From the NCBI RefSeq assembly GCF_014216315.1, contig NZ_CP045702.1, positions 4,278,001-4,342,000 on the forward strand: a stretch of 64,000 nucleotides of DNA, written 5' to 3'. This DNA comes from Streptomyces finlayi (GTDB lineage Bacteria; Actinomycetota; Actinomycetes; Streptomycetales; Streptomycetaceae). Under the pieces are notes generated by a model. That model was given only the letters and a program-made list of their open reading frames with translations, ran no database searches and had not been told where the DNA came from. Below, one piece after another: positions 8,729-16,252 of this stretch (position 1 is the stretch's first letter; each line of letters starts with the position of its first letter). Made by a program: the position numbers and the translations under genes.

Positions 8729-9238
8729 TCACCCCGGGACGTCGAGGCCGTGGTCGTAGGTAAAGTTCGCGCAGGCGGCGCGAGCGAAGTAGGCGTCGTT
8801 GTGCAACCGGGCCCAGCGGCCGTCCTGGCGGATGACGGTCGCGACGATGTCGAGCCCGCTGGCCTGGTTGCGCATGGCCACCCATCGGCAGGCCGCCGGA
8901 TCGGCGTCCGGCTCAATACCTGTGGCGTCGAGAACCTCGCGCGTCAGCTCGAACCAGTCGTCGTCGTCGAGTTCCACGTCGGTGGTGTTGCGAATGGCGC
9001 AGTGCCAGGTGAGCCGCCGGGACGCGGTGTGACCGCTCCGCGGTTTCCGCAGCGCGACCGGTTCATCGAGCAGCGATGCCAGGTGCGGCAGGACGACGGT
9101 CTCCTGGGCGGTCAGCTCCGGGGACCAGGCGGTAAGCAGGTATGGGGCGAAGCCTGGCTCGCTGCGGTGGAGGTGGCCGAGGAGGTCCGTGGTGCTCTCG
9201 GTGCGCCGCACATCGCAGCGCAGGGGGTACTCGGGCAT
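8729..9238 (-). CDS. Short relaxase-like paralog without the His motif
   Basis: 169 residues from ATG 9236-9238. It aligns with the N-terminal half of the next protein in the operon: WHCAIRNTTDVELDDDDWF matches the WICSVRSNPRRPDLTDSQW region, and CRWVAMRNQASGLDIVAT matches CRWIALRNQPRQVHVVAT. In this copy all three metal-binding histidine positions are replaced, and the N-terminal YLYGPG tyrosine motif is reduced to LGHLHRS. It therefore cannot work as a standard relaxase. It could form a heterodimer with the longer paralog; that is inference. Confidence 0.6.
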   Translation of the reverse strand: MPEYPLRCDVRRTESTTDLLGHLHRSEPGFAPYLLTAWSPELTAQETVVLPHLASLLDEPVALRKPRSGHTASRRLTWHCAIRNTTDVELDDDDWFELTREVLDATGIEPDADPAACRWVAMRNQASGLDIVATVIRQDGRWARLHNDAYFARAACANFTYDHGLDVPG

Positions 9239-9297
9239 GGGGTATCCAGGTCCTTGATAGGGGAGCCGGTGCCCCGCCGAAGCGAGGCACCGGGCGG

Positions 9298-9795
9298 TCA
9301 GAAGTGGGGGTTCTCGGTCGGCCGGTCGGCTTCGGTGGCTGCCTGGAGCAGTTCCGAGAGGTCGTCGGGCTCGGAGGAGCGCTGGTCGATCCACCACCCG
9401 GCACGGGTGACGGTGCGAGCGGCCTCCTCGATCTCCTCCCACTCCGTCTCGCTGGTCTCGCCTTCGAGGACCAGGGCGGTGTAGGCAGCGGCGAGGACCT
9501 GGTGGCGACAGCGCACACCCCAGGCGACCGCTCGCTCGGTCCCCTCCAGAGGAGGCATCCGGTACTGCTGAGACCAGGCGTCGGATTCGGCCTGCTCTTC
9601 GGCCCGCTTGACCTCCAGCCAGGCGGCCTTGTCCTGCTCGTCGCCGTCCTTGGCGGCCCGCCAGCAGTCGGTGCACTCCTGCTTTGCGAGCCATTCGGCG
9701 AAGCCCGCGCGACGGTCGGCTGCCCGGTCGGACAGGTCGCGCTCGGCCTGATGCCCGCAGGAGTGGGTGATCTGCCAGATGGTCTTCACGGCCAT
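9298..9795 (-). CDS. Small acidic protein with a possible zinc knuckle
   Basis: 165 residues. Near the N-terminus ITHSCGHQ and a later ECTDCW supply one Cys/His pair and one CxxC pair, spaced about 28 residues apart, which could form a small zinc ribbon. The remainder is acidic and helical (EGETSETEWEEIEEAA). There is no signal peptide. It follows the transfer-operon order between the relaxase-like genes and a repeat protein; the function is unknown. Confidence 0.6.
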   Translation of the reverse strand: MAVKTIWQITHSCGHQAERDLSDRAADRRAGFAEWLAKQECTDCWRAAKDGDEQDKAAWLEVKRAEEQAESDAWSQQYRMPPLEGTERAVAWGVRCRHQVLAAAYTALVLEGETSETEWEEIEEAARTVTRAGWWIDQRSSEPDDLSELLQAATEADRPTENPHF

Positions 9796-9821
9796 GGGAA
9801 CTGCTCCTTACGGAAGTTGGG

Positions 9822-10592
9822 TCAGCGATTGCGGGAGAACGCGATGCGCGGGTCGACCGGCCGGGCCGCCGGAGCGGACGCGGCGGGAGCGGGAACCGGC
9901 GCCTTGCCCGGGAGGCCGGCGCGGGCTGGGCTGGCGGCGAGCGCGGCGGCGCTAACGGGGAACTTGCGGGTGGTGAAGCCCTGACTGCGCTCGTGGCGCG
10001 CGGCTGGCGCGGGTGCAGGAGGGCGGCGCGCACTCACCTCCTGGGCGAGACGGGGCTGCACCGCGACCTGGAGATCGGATCGGTGCATCGACACCGTGGC
10101 GCTGGCGACCTTCTCCAGGGCCTCGCTTCGGTCGGCGGTGATGGGCAGCGTGTAGATATCCAGGTTCGGGTTCAGCCGCCAGCCGTGTTCCTCCAGGATC
10201 AGTCGGCCGCCGAGCGCGGAGGAGTGGTCGCTGGTGGCCGCGACGATGCCGAGCCGCGGATGCTCGGCGAACGCGACGTCGGGATCTATGCGCGGGGGCC
10301 GGTCACGGACGGGAGTCCCACCGGAGGCCAGCGAGGGGTCAAACGCGGCATCCACGTCGACCTGGTAGCCGGCCTTGCGTAGCAGTGCGACGGCCCGGGT
10401 GGCGCGACCCTGTCCGTCACGCTGCTGGTCGGCCAGCGCGTATAGCGTCGGCTGGTCAGGGACCGGGTGAAAGTCGAAGCCCTTCAACATCCATGTGCTG
10501 GCAGCGAGTTGTTTCGGGTTCGCAGCGACGATGCCGTAGTCGGGGTGGCGGCCGATTGCGATGTCGGGAAGCGAGTCGTAGTGGGTGGGCAT
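9822..10592 (-). CDS. Protein with two internal repeats
   Basis: 256 residues. Residues about 10-52 and 105-149 are repeats of one unit: DIAIGRHPDYGIVAAN ... LYAL and DVAFAEHPRLGIVAAT ... IYTL. Each unit has a conserved HPxxGIVAA strand, a helix and a closing Tyr-x-Leu. After the second repeat comes a long Ala/Pro-rich, basic tail ending AFSRNR. No known family is recognised. It probably acts in the cytoplasm in the DNA-processing part of the element. Confidence 0.6.
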   Translation of the reverse strand: MPTHYDSLPDIAIGRHPDYGIVAANPKQLAASTWMLKGFDFHPVPDQPTLYALADQQRDGQGRATRAVALLRKAGYQVDVDAAFDPSLASGGTPVRDRPPRIDPDVAFAEHPRLGIVAATSDHSSALGGRLILEEHGWRLNPNLDIYTLPITADRSEALEKVASATVSMHRSDLQVAVQPRLAQEVSARRPPAPAPAARHERSQGFTTRKFPVSAAALAASPARAGLPGKAPVPAPAASAPAARPVDPRIAFSRNR

Positions 10593-10689
10593 TGCTGATC
10601 CATCCGGTGCAAGCTCGGGGGCAGAGGCGGTCGAGGGCCGGGATGGTTCTGCTGGTGCGGGACAAGGCGCACTCCAAGGCGGGAAGCGG

Positions 10690-11262
10690 TCAGCGACCGG
10701 GTACGGACGGGGGACGGGCGGCCGGCAGCGCGGGGCGCACGGCCGAAGCGGCTGGCAGTGGTGCTGGGCTCGTGCGCTGAGCGGTCGGCGAGAGCGCGAG
10801 GGCAGCAGTCACGCGCGGCGAGGCAGAGCCCGGCCGTGGAGGGACGTCGAGCTGATCAAGACGCGCGTCGACGGCGGCGAGCATCTTCGGGACACTGCCG
10901 CCGTGCCGTGCGTGGGGACCGGCTGGCTCCGAGTCGTAGATCACTTCGTGGAGTGTGGAGTCGTTGGGATGCCCGCGGGTCACCAGCCAGCTCTCGGGAT
11001 GTCCGGGTGGATGGTCGGTCGACGGCTCCTGGGGTGGCGAGACGATCAACGAACTGCCGTCAGGGAGCGCGACGTGGACGATGTAGTCGCTGAGGCCGTA
11101 CTCGACGGTGCACTCCAGGCCACGCTGCCGAAGGGGAGCGGTGAGGTGCCCGTACCCGTGCTCCCGTTCCGGGGCGCTGGCAGTGGAGTGCAGAGGAGGA
11201 GTGCTGGTGCGAGCGGTTACGGCGGCGACCTCCCGTCGGAGGGAGGACTGGTCGGGGTGCAT
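10690..11262 (-). CDS. Element protein of unknown function
   Basis: 190 residues from ATG 11260-11262 with a GGAGAAG ribosome site. Mixed strand/helix pattern in the middle (GLECTVEYGLSDYIVHVALP; SWLVTRGHPNDSTLHEVIY), which is similar in flavour but not clearly homologous to the repeat protein downstream. The last 60 residues are Pro/Ala-rich, as in most proteins of this operon. No family is recognised. Confidence 0.5.
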   Translation of the reverse strand: MHPDQSSLRREVAAVTARTSTPPLHSTASAPEREHGYGHLTAPLRQRGLECTVEYGLSDYIVHVALPDGSSLIVSPPQEPSTDHPPGHPESWLVTRGHPNDSTLHEVIYDSEPAGPHARHGGSVPKMLAAVDARLDQLDVPPRPGSASPRVTAALALSPTAQRTSPAPLPAASAVRPALPAARPPSVPGR

Positions 11263-11397
11263 GAGGCTTCTCCATGGCGGGGTGCCCCAGCAGCCGACGA
11301 CGCGAGCCGCAGGCGCTGGGGCGATGGGGGTAGCGGCGTTCCATGAGGATCCGGCGAATGACCGGTTTGGTACCGCCAAGAATCAGTGCTAGAGGCG

Positions 11398-12087
11398 TCA
11401 GCGGGAACGACGCGGGGCCGCCGGGTTCGACGCGGGCGGTGCAGGAGGCGAAGCAGGGGGAGTCCCGCAGTTGCCTGGTGTGGACCGCGCGAGCGCTACC
11501 TGGGCACGTTCAGCCTGCGGAGGCTGATCTGTGTCCACCCGGTTGGCCAAGTAGTCGCCAGCCCGCGCGAGCGCCGGCCCTTGGTATGACAACTCGTCGG
11601 CGTAGTGCCAGCCTTCGGAATTGCGGATTTCCTCCGCCCGGCTCGCGTACATCTCTCGCGAACCGGGTTGTGAGGCGTCCATGAGCGCCAAGACCTGGTC
11701 CCACTCGTGCCGGATCTGGCCTGCTCGTTCCAGGCTGGTGTCGATGCCGCGTAGCCGCCGGAGGTCCTCGCTGATCGGCCCCTCGACGTAATCGGCACCG
11801 CTGGCGGCGGCGCGGACACCGGCCAGTACCTCGGGGCCGTGGGCGAGGAAGACCTCAACGTGCCTCCACGCCTCGGCGTCACGCTTCACCTTCCCGTCCG
11901 CATAGCCCTTCTCGTCGATGGGCCAGTTGTCGGTTCCGCAGAAGGAGTCCGAGACTGCATCCCAGGCGTCGGACGCCTGACCGATGCCGGTGGCGGCAGC
12001 AGCTAGGGCCGGGACATGCTGCCGCCACGCCAGGTGATCGGCGGTCGATGCTGGCTGGTCTTCATGGAGTGCGGGAATTTCGGGCAC
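11398..12087 (-). CDS. Helical element protein of unknown function
   Basis: 229 residues, largely helical through about residue 190 (for example RDAEAWRHVEVFLAHGPEVL and AGQIRHEWDQVLALMDAS), then an Ala/Pro tail. No membrane segment. The composition suggests a cytoplasmic adaptor; the function is unknown. Confidence 0.5.
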   Translation of the reverse strand: MPEIPALHEDQPASTADHLAWRQHVPALAAAATGIGQASDAWDAVSDSFCGTDNWPIDEKGYADGKVKRDAEAWRHVEVFLAHGPEVLAGVRAAASGADYVEGPISEDLRRLRGIDTSLERAGQIRHEWDQVLALMDASQPGSREMYASRAEEIRNSEGWHYADELSYQGPALARAGDYLANRVDTDQPPQAERAQVALARSTPGNCGTPPASPPAPPASNPAAPRRSR

Positions 12088-12114
12088 GATGGGTCCTTGT
12101 TCTTGTGCCTTTGC

Positions 12115-12585
12115 TCACCGCGAGCGCGGCAGTGAGCGGACGGCGGAGGGTGGGATGGGTGCAGGAGCCTGGGTCTGCTGGCCGACGGAAGGCCCGCTGA
12201 CCGCCACGGCCGGGGAGATGCGAGCCGCCGCTGCCGCGCGGTGCGAGCGGGAGTGGATCTCGTGGCCCAGGCCCTCCCCCACGAGGTGCAGCTCGTCGCC
12301 GAGATCGGTTAGGCGGTCGGTCAGGGCGTCCAATTCGGAGGCGCTGCCACGGGCTCCGTGGGCGCGGCACCATTCCGAGGCGGTTTCGAGCATCTGGTGC
12401 AGCCGGGCCACCGCCCCGAAGTCGTCCGTGAGCGCCTCGTGGAACAGCTCGGCGAACTCCTCGGGACGGGCGGCAGCAAGGCGGTCGACCCAGCCACCAG
12501 TCGGTGCGATGGTGCGTGGACTCGCGCCCGAGGCGGCACCTCCCCCGTGGACTCGGTGGTCTGGTCGCGGTACGGTTAACGACAC
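12115..12585 (-). CDS. Small helical element protein
   Basis: 156 residues. A helical core (WVDRLAAARPEEFAELFHEA ... LDALTDRLTDLGDELHLVG) is followed by a Pro-rich tail. It stands directly after the VirB4-type ATPase in transcription order, 33 bases away. No family is recognised. It may be an accessory protein of the transfer apparatus. Confidence 0.5.
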   Translation of the reverse strand: MSLTVPRPDHRVHGGGAASGASPRTIAPTGGWVDRLAAARPEEFAELFHEALTDDFGAVARLHQMLETASEWCRAHGARGSASELDALTDRLTDLGDELHLVGEGLGHEIHSRSHRAAAAARISPAVAVSGPSVGQQTQAPAPIPPSAVRSLPRSR

Positions 12586-12618
12586 GGCTCAACTCCCTTG
12601 TTCAGTGCGGTAGTTGAG

Positions 12619-14124
12619 CTAGGCCGACATTCGGGCGTCGGTGTCGAACAGCTCTCGCTCGGCGGGGTGCAGGATGTGCTGGGTGATGAAGCTCCGGCCC
12701 GCGACCTTCCACAGGCCCCGGCCCTTGGTCAGGGCAGACACGGCCTGGGTCTCTACGCCGGTCAGGCCGAGCAGGGAAGCCGCAGCAGCGAGCTGGTCTG
12801 GTTCCTGGCGGTAGATGATGCGGGTGGAGCAGTCGGCCAACAGGCCCTCGGCCAGCACTCGGCCGCGCGAGCCAGCATCGCCTGCGCTGAGCAGGTCGCT
12901 GAGGCGGTGGATAACCATCAAGTTCGCGATGCCGAGTCCGCGAGAGAGCTTCCACTGCGACTGCATGCGTTCCAGCAGACCGACGTGCCGCATCACCCGC
13001 CACGCCTCGTCGTAGATCACCCAGCGCCTGCCCCCGTCCGGGTCGGCGAGCGCGGATTCCATCCATGCCGAAGCGCAGGTCATCGCCAGCACCAAGGCGG
13101 TGTCGTCACCGGACCCGCCGAGACGGGAGAGGTCGATGGACAGCATCGGGGTGGTCGGGTCGAAGGCCACCGTCGAGGGAGCGTCGAACATTCCGCTCAG
13201 GTCGCCGTGCACCAGCCGGCGAAGCGCATGCGCGAGGTCCTGTGCAGCGGGCCCCATGTGTCCGACCTGGTCGCCGAGGGCACGGTCGAGGCGCTCGGGC
13301 GAACCGAGGGCATGTGCGATCTCGCCGAGCAGCGGCACCGTGCCACAGGCGTCGGCCTCGGCGACGACCAGGTCGAGAGCAAGGTCCAGGGCGGTGTGCT
13401 CCATCGGCAGGAGATCGCGCTTCAGCACGGTGCGCGCCAGGCCCGCCAGGAGAAGGAGGCGGCGCTTTCGAACCTCGGTCGACCAGTCGCCCTCGCTCAC
13501 CGAAGCGGGCCGGGCCGGAGCATCAAGCGGGTTCAGTCGACCCGGAAGCCCTGGTCCCAGCGCGATGCTGTAGCCGCCGAGGGCCTGCGCGACGGCCGTC
13601 CACTCTCCCTTGGGATCGCAGGGAACATAGACCCGGTAGCCATGGGCAATCGCTCGGGTAGCTATCGACTTGGCCAGCGCGGACTTGCCCATGCCGATGA
13701 TCCCGGCCAAGACGGCGTTCGGATTCGTGAAGCCCTCGATCCGCCCGCTGCTGTACAGCGAGAACGGGTCGTAGCAGAACGCCGCCTCCGCGTGTACGTC
13801 CCGTCCGATGAAGATCCCTTCGGCGCCCAGGCCGCCCTCTGCGAGAAACGGATAGGCGCCGCTGACGGTGGCGGTGGTCATGCGGTGGGAGGGGAGGTTG
13901 AGCTTGCCGCCCCGGGCCGAGGAGGAGCCGGGGCGTCCGGACGGCGGGTAGGTCGGCCGCAGTTCCGGGTCGAGGTGTTCCTCGGCGCGGTGCTTCGGTG
14001 AGGCTCCGGCGAGGCGGGCCTGGCGGCGGGCCTCGGCGAAACCTGCGCGGGCGGCACGCTGCTCGGCGCGTGACGCTTTGCGGGGGACGAACAGGTGGGA
14101 GGCGCTGGCGCGGGTGCGGGGCAT
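12619..14124 (-). CDS. VirB4-type conjugation ATPase
   Basis: 501 residues from ATG 14122-14124 with GGAGAAA upstream; a longer frame adds only Pro/Arg-rich residues. Walker A is at about 141-148 (GIIGMGKS). Walker B is at about 369-375 (VIYDEAW). Between them is the PCDPKGEW region typical of the family. VirB4 proteins energise assembly of the transfer channel at the membrane. The usual N-terminal CagE/TrbE-type domain is largely missing; the preceding SCO6880-type gene may supply it. The N-terminal 80 residues are basic and probably disordered. Confidence 0.85.
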   Translation of the reverse strand: MPRTRASASHLFVPRKASRAEQRAARAGFAEARRQARLAGASPKHRAEEHLDPELRPTYPPSGRPGSSSARGGKLNLPSHRMTTATVSGAYPFLAEGGLGAEGIFIGRDVHAEAAFCYDPFSLYSSGRIEGFTNPNAVLAGIIGMGKSALAKSIATRAIAHGYRVYVPCDPKGEWTAVAQALGGYSIALGPGLPGRLNPLDAPARPASVSEGDWSTEVRKRRLLLLAGLARTVLKRDLLPMEHTALDLALDLVVAEADACGTVPLLGEIAHALGSPERLDRALGDQVGHMGPAAQDLAHALRRLVHGDLSGMFDAPSTVAFDPTTPMLSIDLSRLGGSGDDTALVLAMTCASAWMESALADPDGGRRWVIYDEAWRVMRHVGLLERMQSQWKLSRGLGIANLMVIHRLSDLLSAGDAGSRGRVLAEGLLADCSTRIIYRQEPDQLAAAASLLGLTGVETQAVSALTKGRGLWKVAGRSFITQHILHPAERELFDTDARMSA

Positions 14125-14150
14125 GAACGTTTCTCCAGACGGAAGGCGGG

Positions 14151-14603
14151 TCAGCGGCGGACGAGACCCGTGAACGGCGCGTGCAGGTCGGCCGGGGTGG
14201 TGCGGCGGCGCACCAGGTGCGCGGTGCGCTGGTGGCGCTGGCAGATGGTCAGCTCCGGCGCGCCCTCGGGCAGGCCCGCCTGGCACGCCTCGCGTTCGGG
14301 CACCTCGCCGGAGTCCGGGCGGGGTGCCGCGTGGTACGCGGCGTGGACGTGGTCGGCGGCCTGCCAGATCCGGGTGCGGGTGGCGCGGAGCTGGTCTCCT
14401 TCGACCGGCACGAGCTGGCCGGTGCGGGCGGCATGCGCATCGAGCAGGCCGTGCAGCGAGACAAGATGGGCGTGCAGGGCGTCCAGCTCCGCGCGCGTGG
14501 TGACTAGGGGACCACCCGGAATGTTGAGCGCTCGGTGGAAGTCGAGCGCGGCGGTGGCGAAGGGCACGAAGTCCTGCGCGGTCGGGCTAGCGGTGCGGGA
14601 CAT
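14151..14603 (-). CDS. Small helical protein between transfer ATPase genes
   Basis: 150 residues from ATG 14601-14603. The core has two long helices with repeated His and Leu (LDALHAHLVSLHGLLDAHA; WQAADHVHAAYHA), suggestive of a helical hairpin or a ligand-binding bundle. The end is basic. Position between the SCO6880-type and VirB4-type genes points to a role in the same complex, but no family is recognised. Confidence 0.5.
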   Translation of the reverse strand: MSRTASPTAQDFVPFATAALDFHRALNIPGGPLVTTRAELDALHAHLVSLHGLLDAHAARTGQLVPVEGDQLRATRTRIWQAADHVHAAYHAAPRPDSGEVPEREACQAGLPEGAPELTICQRHQRTAHLVRRRTTPADLHAPFTGLVRR

Positions 14604-14637
14604 GGGGGTGCTCTTTCGGGGGGAAGGAGGGCCGGCA

Positions 14638-16110
14638 TCAGGCGGCGAGGCCGAGCGGCATGGCGGCGACGGTGAACGCTTCGGCCTGCTGCCAGGTGAG
14701 TGGCCGGAGGTCGAGCTGGGCACCGACGGCGGCGGTCTCTACGACGGCGCAGGCGGAGCGGAGTTCCTCCTCCGAGTCCGCCGAAACGGTCAGTAGGCCG
14801 GTCAGGGCGACATCCGCGTGGCCCGCGATGAGCTGACGCTCTCGGGACTTGATGTCCTGGTACTCGATCGAGTCCGCCTCGGAATCGACCTGGCCCCGCC
14901 GGGCTCGCTCGGCGGCGTCGGCGATCACGCTGGACTTCTTGCGCTGCACGTCGCGCAGGGCGGCGTCCAGTCCCTTCGGCTCGTACGACAGCGACAGCGT
15001 GCGCCGGACCCCGGCGGTGAACAGGAGCTGGTGCAGGAAGCCCGCGCTGGTTTCGGTGCGGGGCCAGTTCTCCACCCAGTACGTGGCGTGGACGGCCGAG
15101 TCAGTCATGATGTGATCCGACTTCTCGACGACCACGACCGGACCGGCAGCAGCGGGCTCAGCCTCGGGGCGTCCTGCGGTAGACCAACGGTCGAGCGGTG
15201 CAAGGGCCTTGGGGTCATACGCGGTTCGCACGACGGCCGCGATCTCGCGGGCGGTGAGCCAGCCAGTGGGGTTGAGCCCGGCGGTTCGCGCGGCCTGATC
15301 GAAGGTCGAGGTCAGTTGCGCCAGGACGCTGAAGGACCCGGTGAGGCCGCCACCGGCCTGATTGATCAGCCGCCGTGCGGCCTTGGCGTCCAGGGACACC
15401 GCGACGTAAGCCTCGTGCGGTGCCGCCGCCGGGCCGGCGCTCTGGATCAGCTCGCTGTAGATCGCACCTGCTACGGGAGCATGGGGCTGGCCGTGCTCCT
15501 CCCAGTACCGGCGCAGCGCGTCACCAGAGTCCGGGACGGTGCGCTCGATCACCTGGATCCGGGCGACCTGACCGGTACGGGCCAGCGCGGCTATGGCACG
15601 CCCCCAGCCGTTGACGTTGGCGTTCTGGGTGCCCGGGTCGAGCAGCGCGTAGGCGCGGGAGGACACCTTGACGACGGCGGTCAGCGTGCCGGTGTGGGGG
15701 TTGTGGACCGCGCCGTACCGGCGGTCGGGTGCGGTGACCACGCGCAGGCTGGCGGCGGTACCGGGCAGGTGGAGGAGTCCTTCGCGGACCGGGCGCCGGG
15801 AAGGCCGGGTGAGCCAGATCAACTGGCCCCGCATTCGGCGCAGGACGTACCGGGTGACGATCGGAGCCCAGTCGGCCAGGGCGCGGCCTCGGTAGCGGAC
15901 GAAGACGAGGAGGGCGATGGCGGCCCAGACCGGAATGAGTTCGAGGGCGCCGACCACGCCGCGGGTGAGGATCACGGCGAGCAGAAGAAGGCCGGTGAGG
16001 CTGACGACGATCAGTTGCGAGGCGGTCAGGCCGAGCAGGATGCCGCGCCGCGAGCGGTGCGGAAATTTGACGCTGGCCGTGGTGGCTTCGGCCTGGGGCT
16101 TGTCGGACAT
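14638..16110 (-). CDS. SCO6880-type conjugation membrane protein
   Basis: 490 residues. Two adjacent hydrophobic segments (about 32-50 and 55-72) are followed by a basic loop and a long cytoplasmic domain (DRRYGAVHNPHTGTLTAVVK; ARRLINQAGGGLTGSFSVLA). The layout matches the actinobacterial SCO6880 family, present in integrative elements next to VirB4. The short N-terminal membrane pair resembles VirB3/PrgI, and the soluble part resembles the N-terminal domain that VirB4 lacks here, so the two genes may make a split VirB3-VirB4 unit (inference). It is preceded by a conserved leader ORF at 16171. Confidence 0.75.
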   Translation of the reverse strand: MSDKPQAEATTASVKFPHRSRRGILLGLTASQLIVVSLTGLLLLAVILTRGVVGALELIPVWAAIALLVFVRYRGRALADWAPIVTRYVLRRMRGQLIWLTRPSRRPVREGLLHLPGTAASLRVVTAPDRRYGAVHNPHTGTLTAVVKVSSRAYALLDPGTQNANVNGWGRAIAALARTGQVARIQVIERTVPDSGDALRRYWEEHGQPHAPVAGAIYSELIQSAGPAAAPHEAYVAVSLDAKAARRLINQAGGGLTGSFSVLAQLTSTFDQAARTAGLNPTGWLTAREIAAVVRTAYDPKALAPLDRWSTAGRPEAEPAAAGPVVVVEKSDHIMTDSAVHATYWVENWPRTETSAGFLHQLLFTAGVRRTLSLSYEPKGLDAALRDVQRKKSSVIADAAERARRGQVDSEADSIEYQDIKSRERQLIAGHADVALTGLLTVSADSEEELRSACAVVETAAVGAQLDLRPLTWQQAEAFTVAAMPLGLAA

Positions 16111-16171
16111 GGTGATTCCAGACGGTGGGAGCGGGCGGGGGCGGGGCGCGCGGCGCTCTTCTGGAGGTCAT
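16070..16171 (-). other. Leader ORF MTSRRAPRAPPP upstream of the SCO6880-type gene
   Basis: ATG at 16169-16171 with a GGAG ribosome site 8 bases ahead. The first 12 codons encode MTSRRAPRAPPP, identical in peptide to the leader in front of the coupling-protein gene. The frame crosses the start of the main gene (16110) out of frame and stays open for about 216 codons; only the leader part is listed here. DNA outside the leader is not conserved between the two sites, which suggests selection on the leader itself. Confidence 0.5.
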
Positions 16172-16252
16172 GGCAGGGCTCCGTTTCTGGTGATCGGTGG
16201 TGCGGGGCGTGGGGGCGGGCTGCGGGCGCAGCCCGCCCCCGGATGTGAGGGG

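Noticed and set aside
7691..9484. 597-codon plus-strand ORF opposite the relaxase-like genes
   Set aside because: Gly/Val/Glu-rich antisense shadow without a motif; the minus-strand proteins are homologous to each other and to relaxases.
12602..14001. Long plus-strand ORF opposite the VirB4 gene
   Set aside because: Antisense shadow of a high-GC gene; the minus-strand protein has Walker motifs and the plus-strand one shows none.
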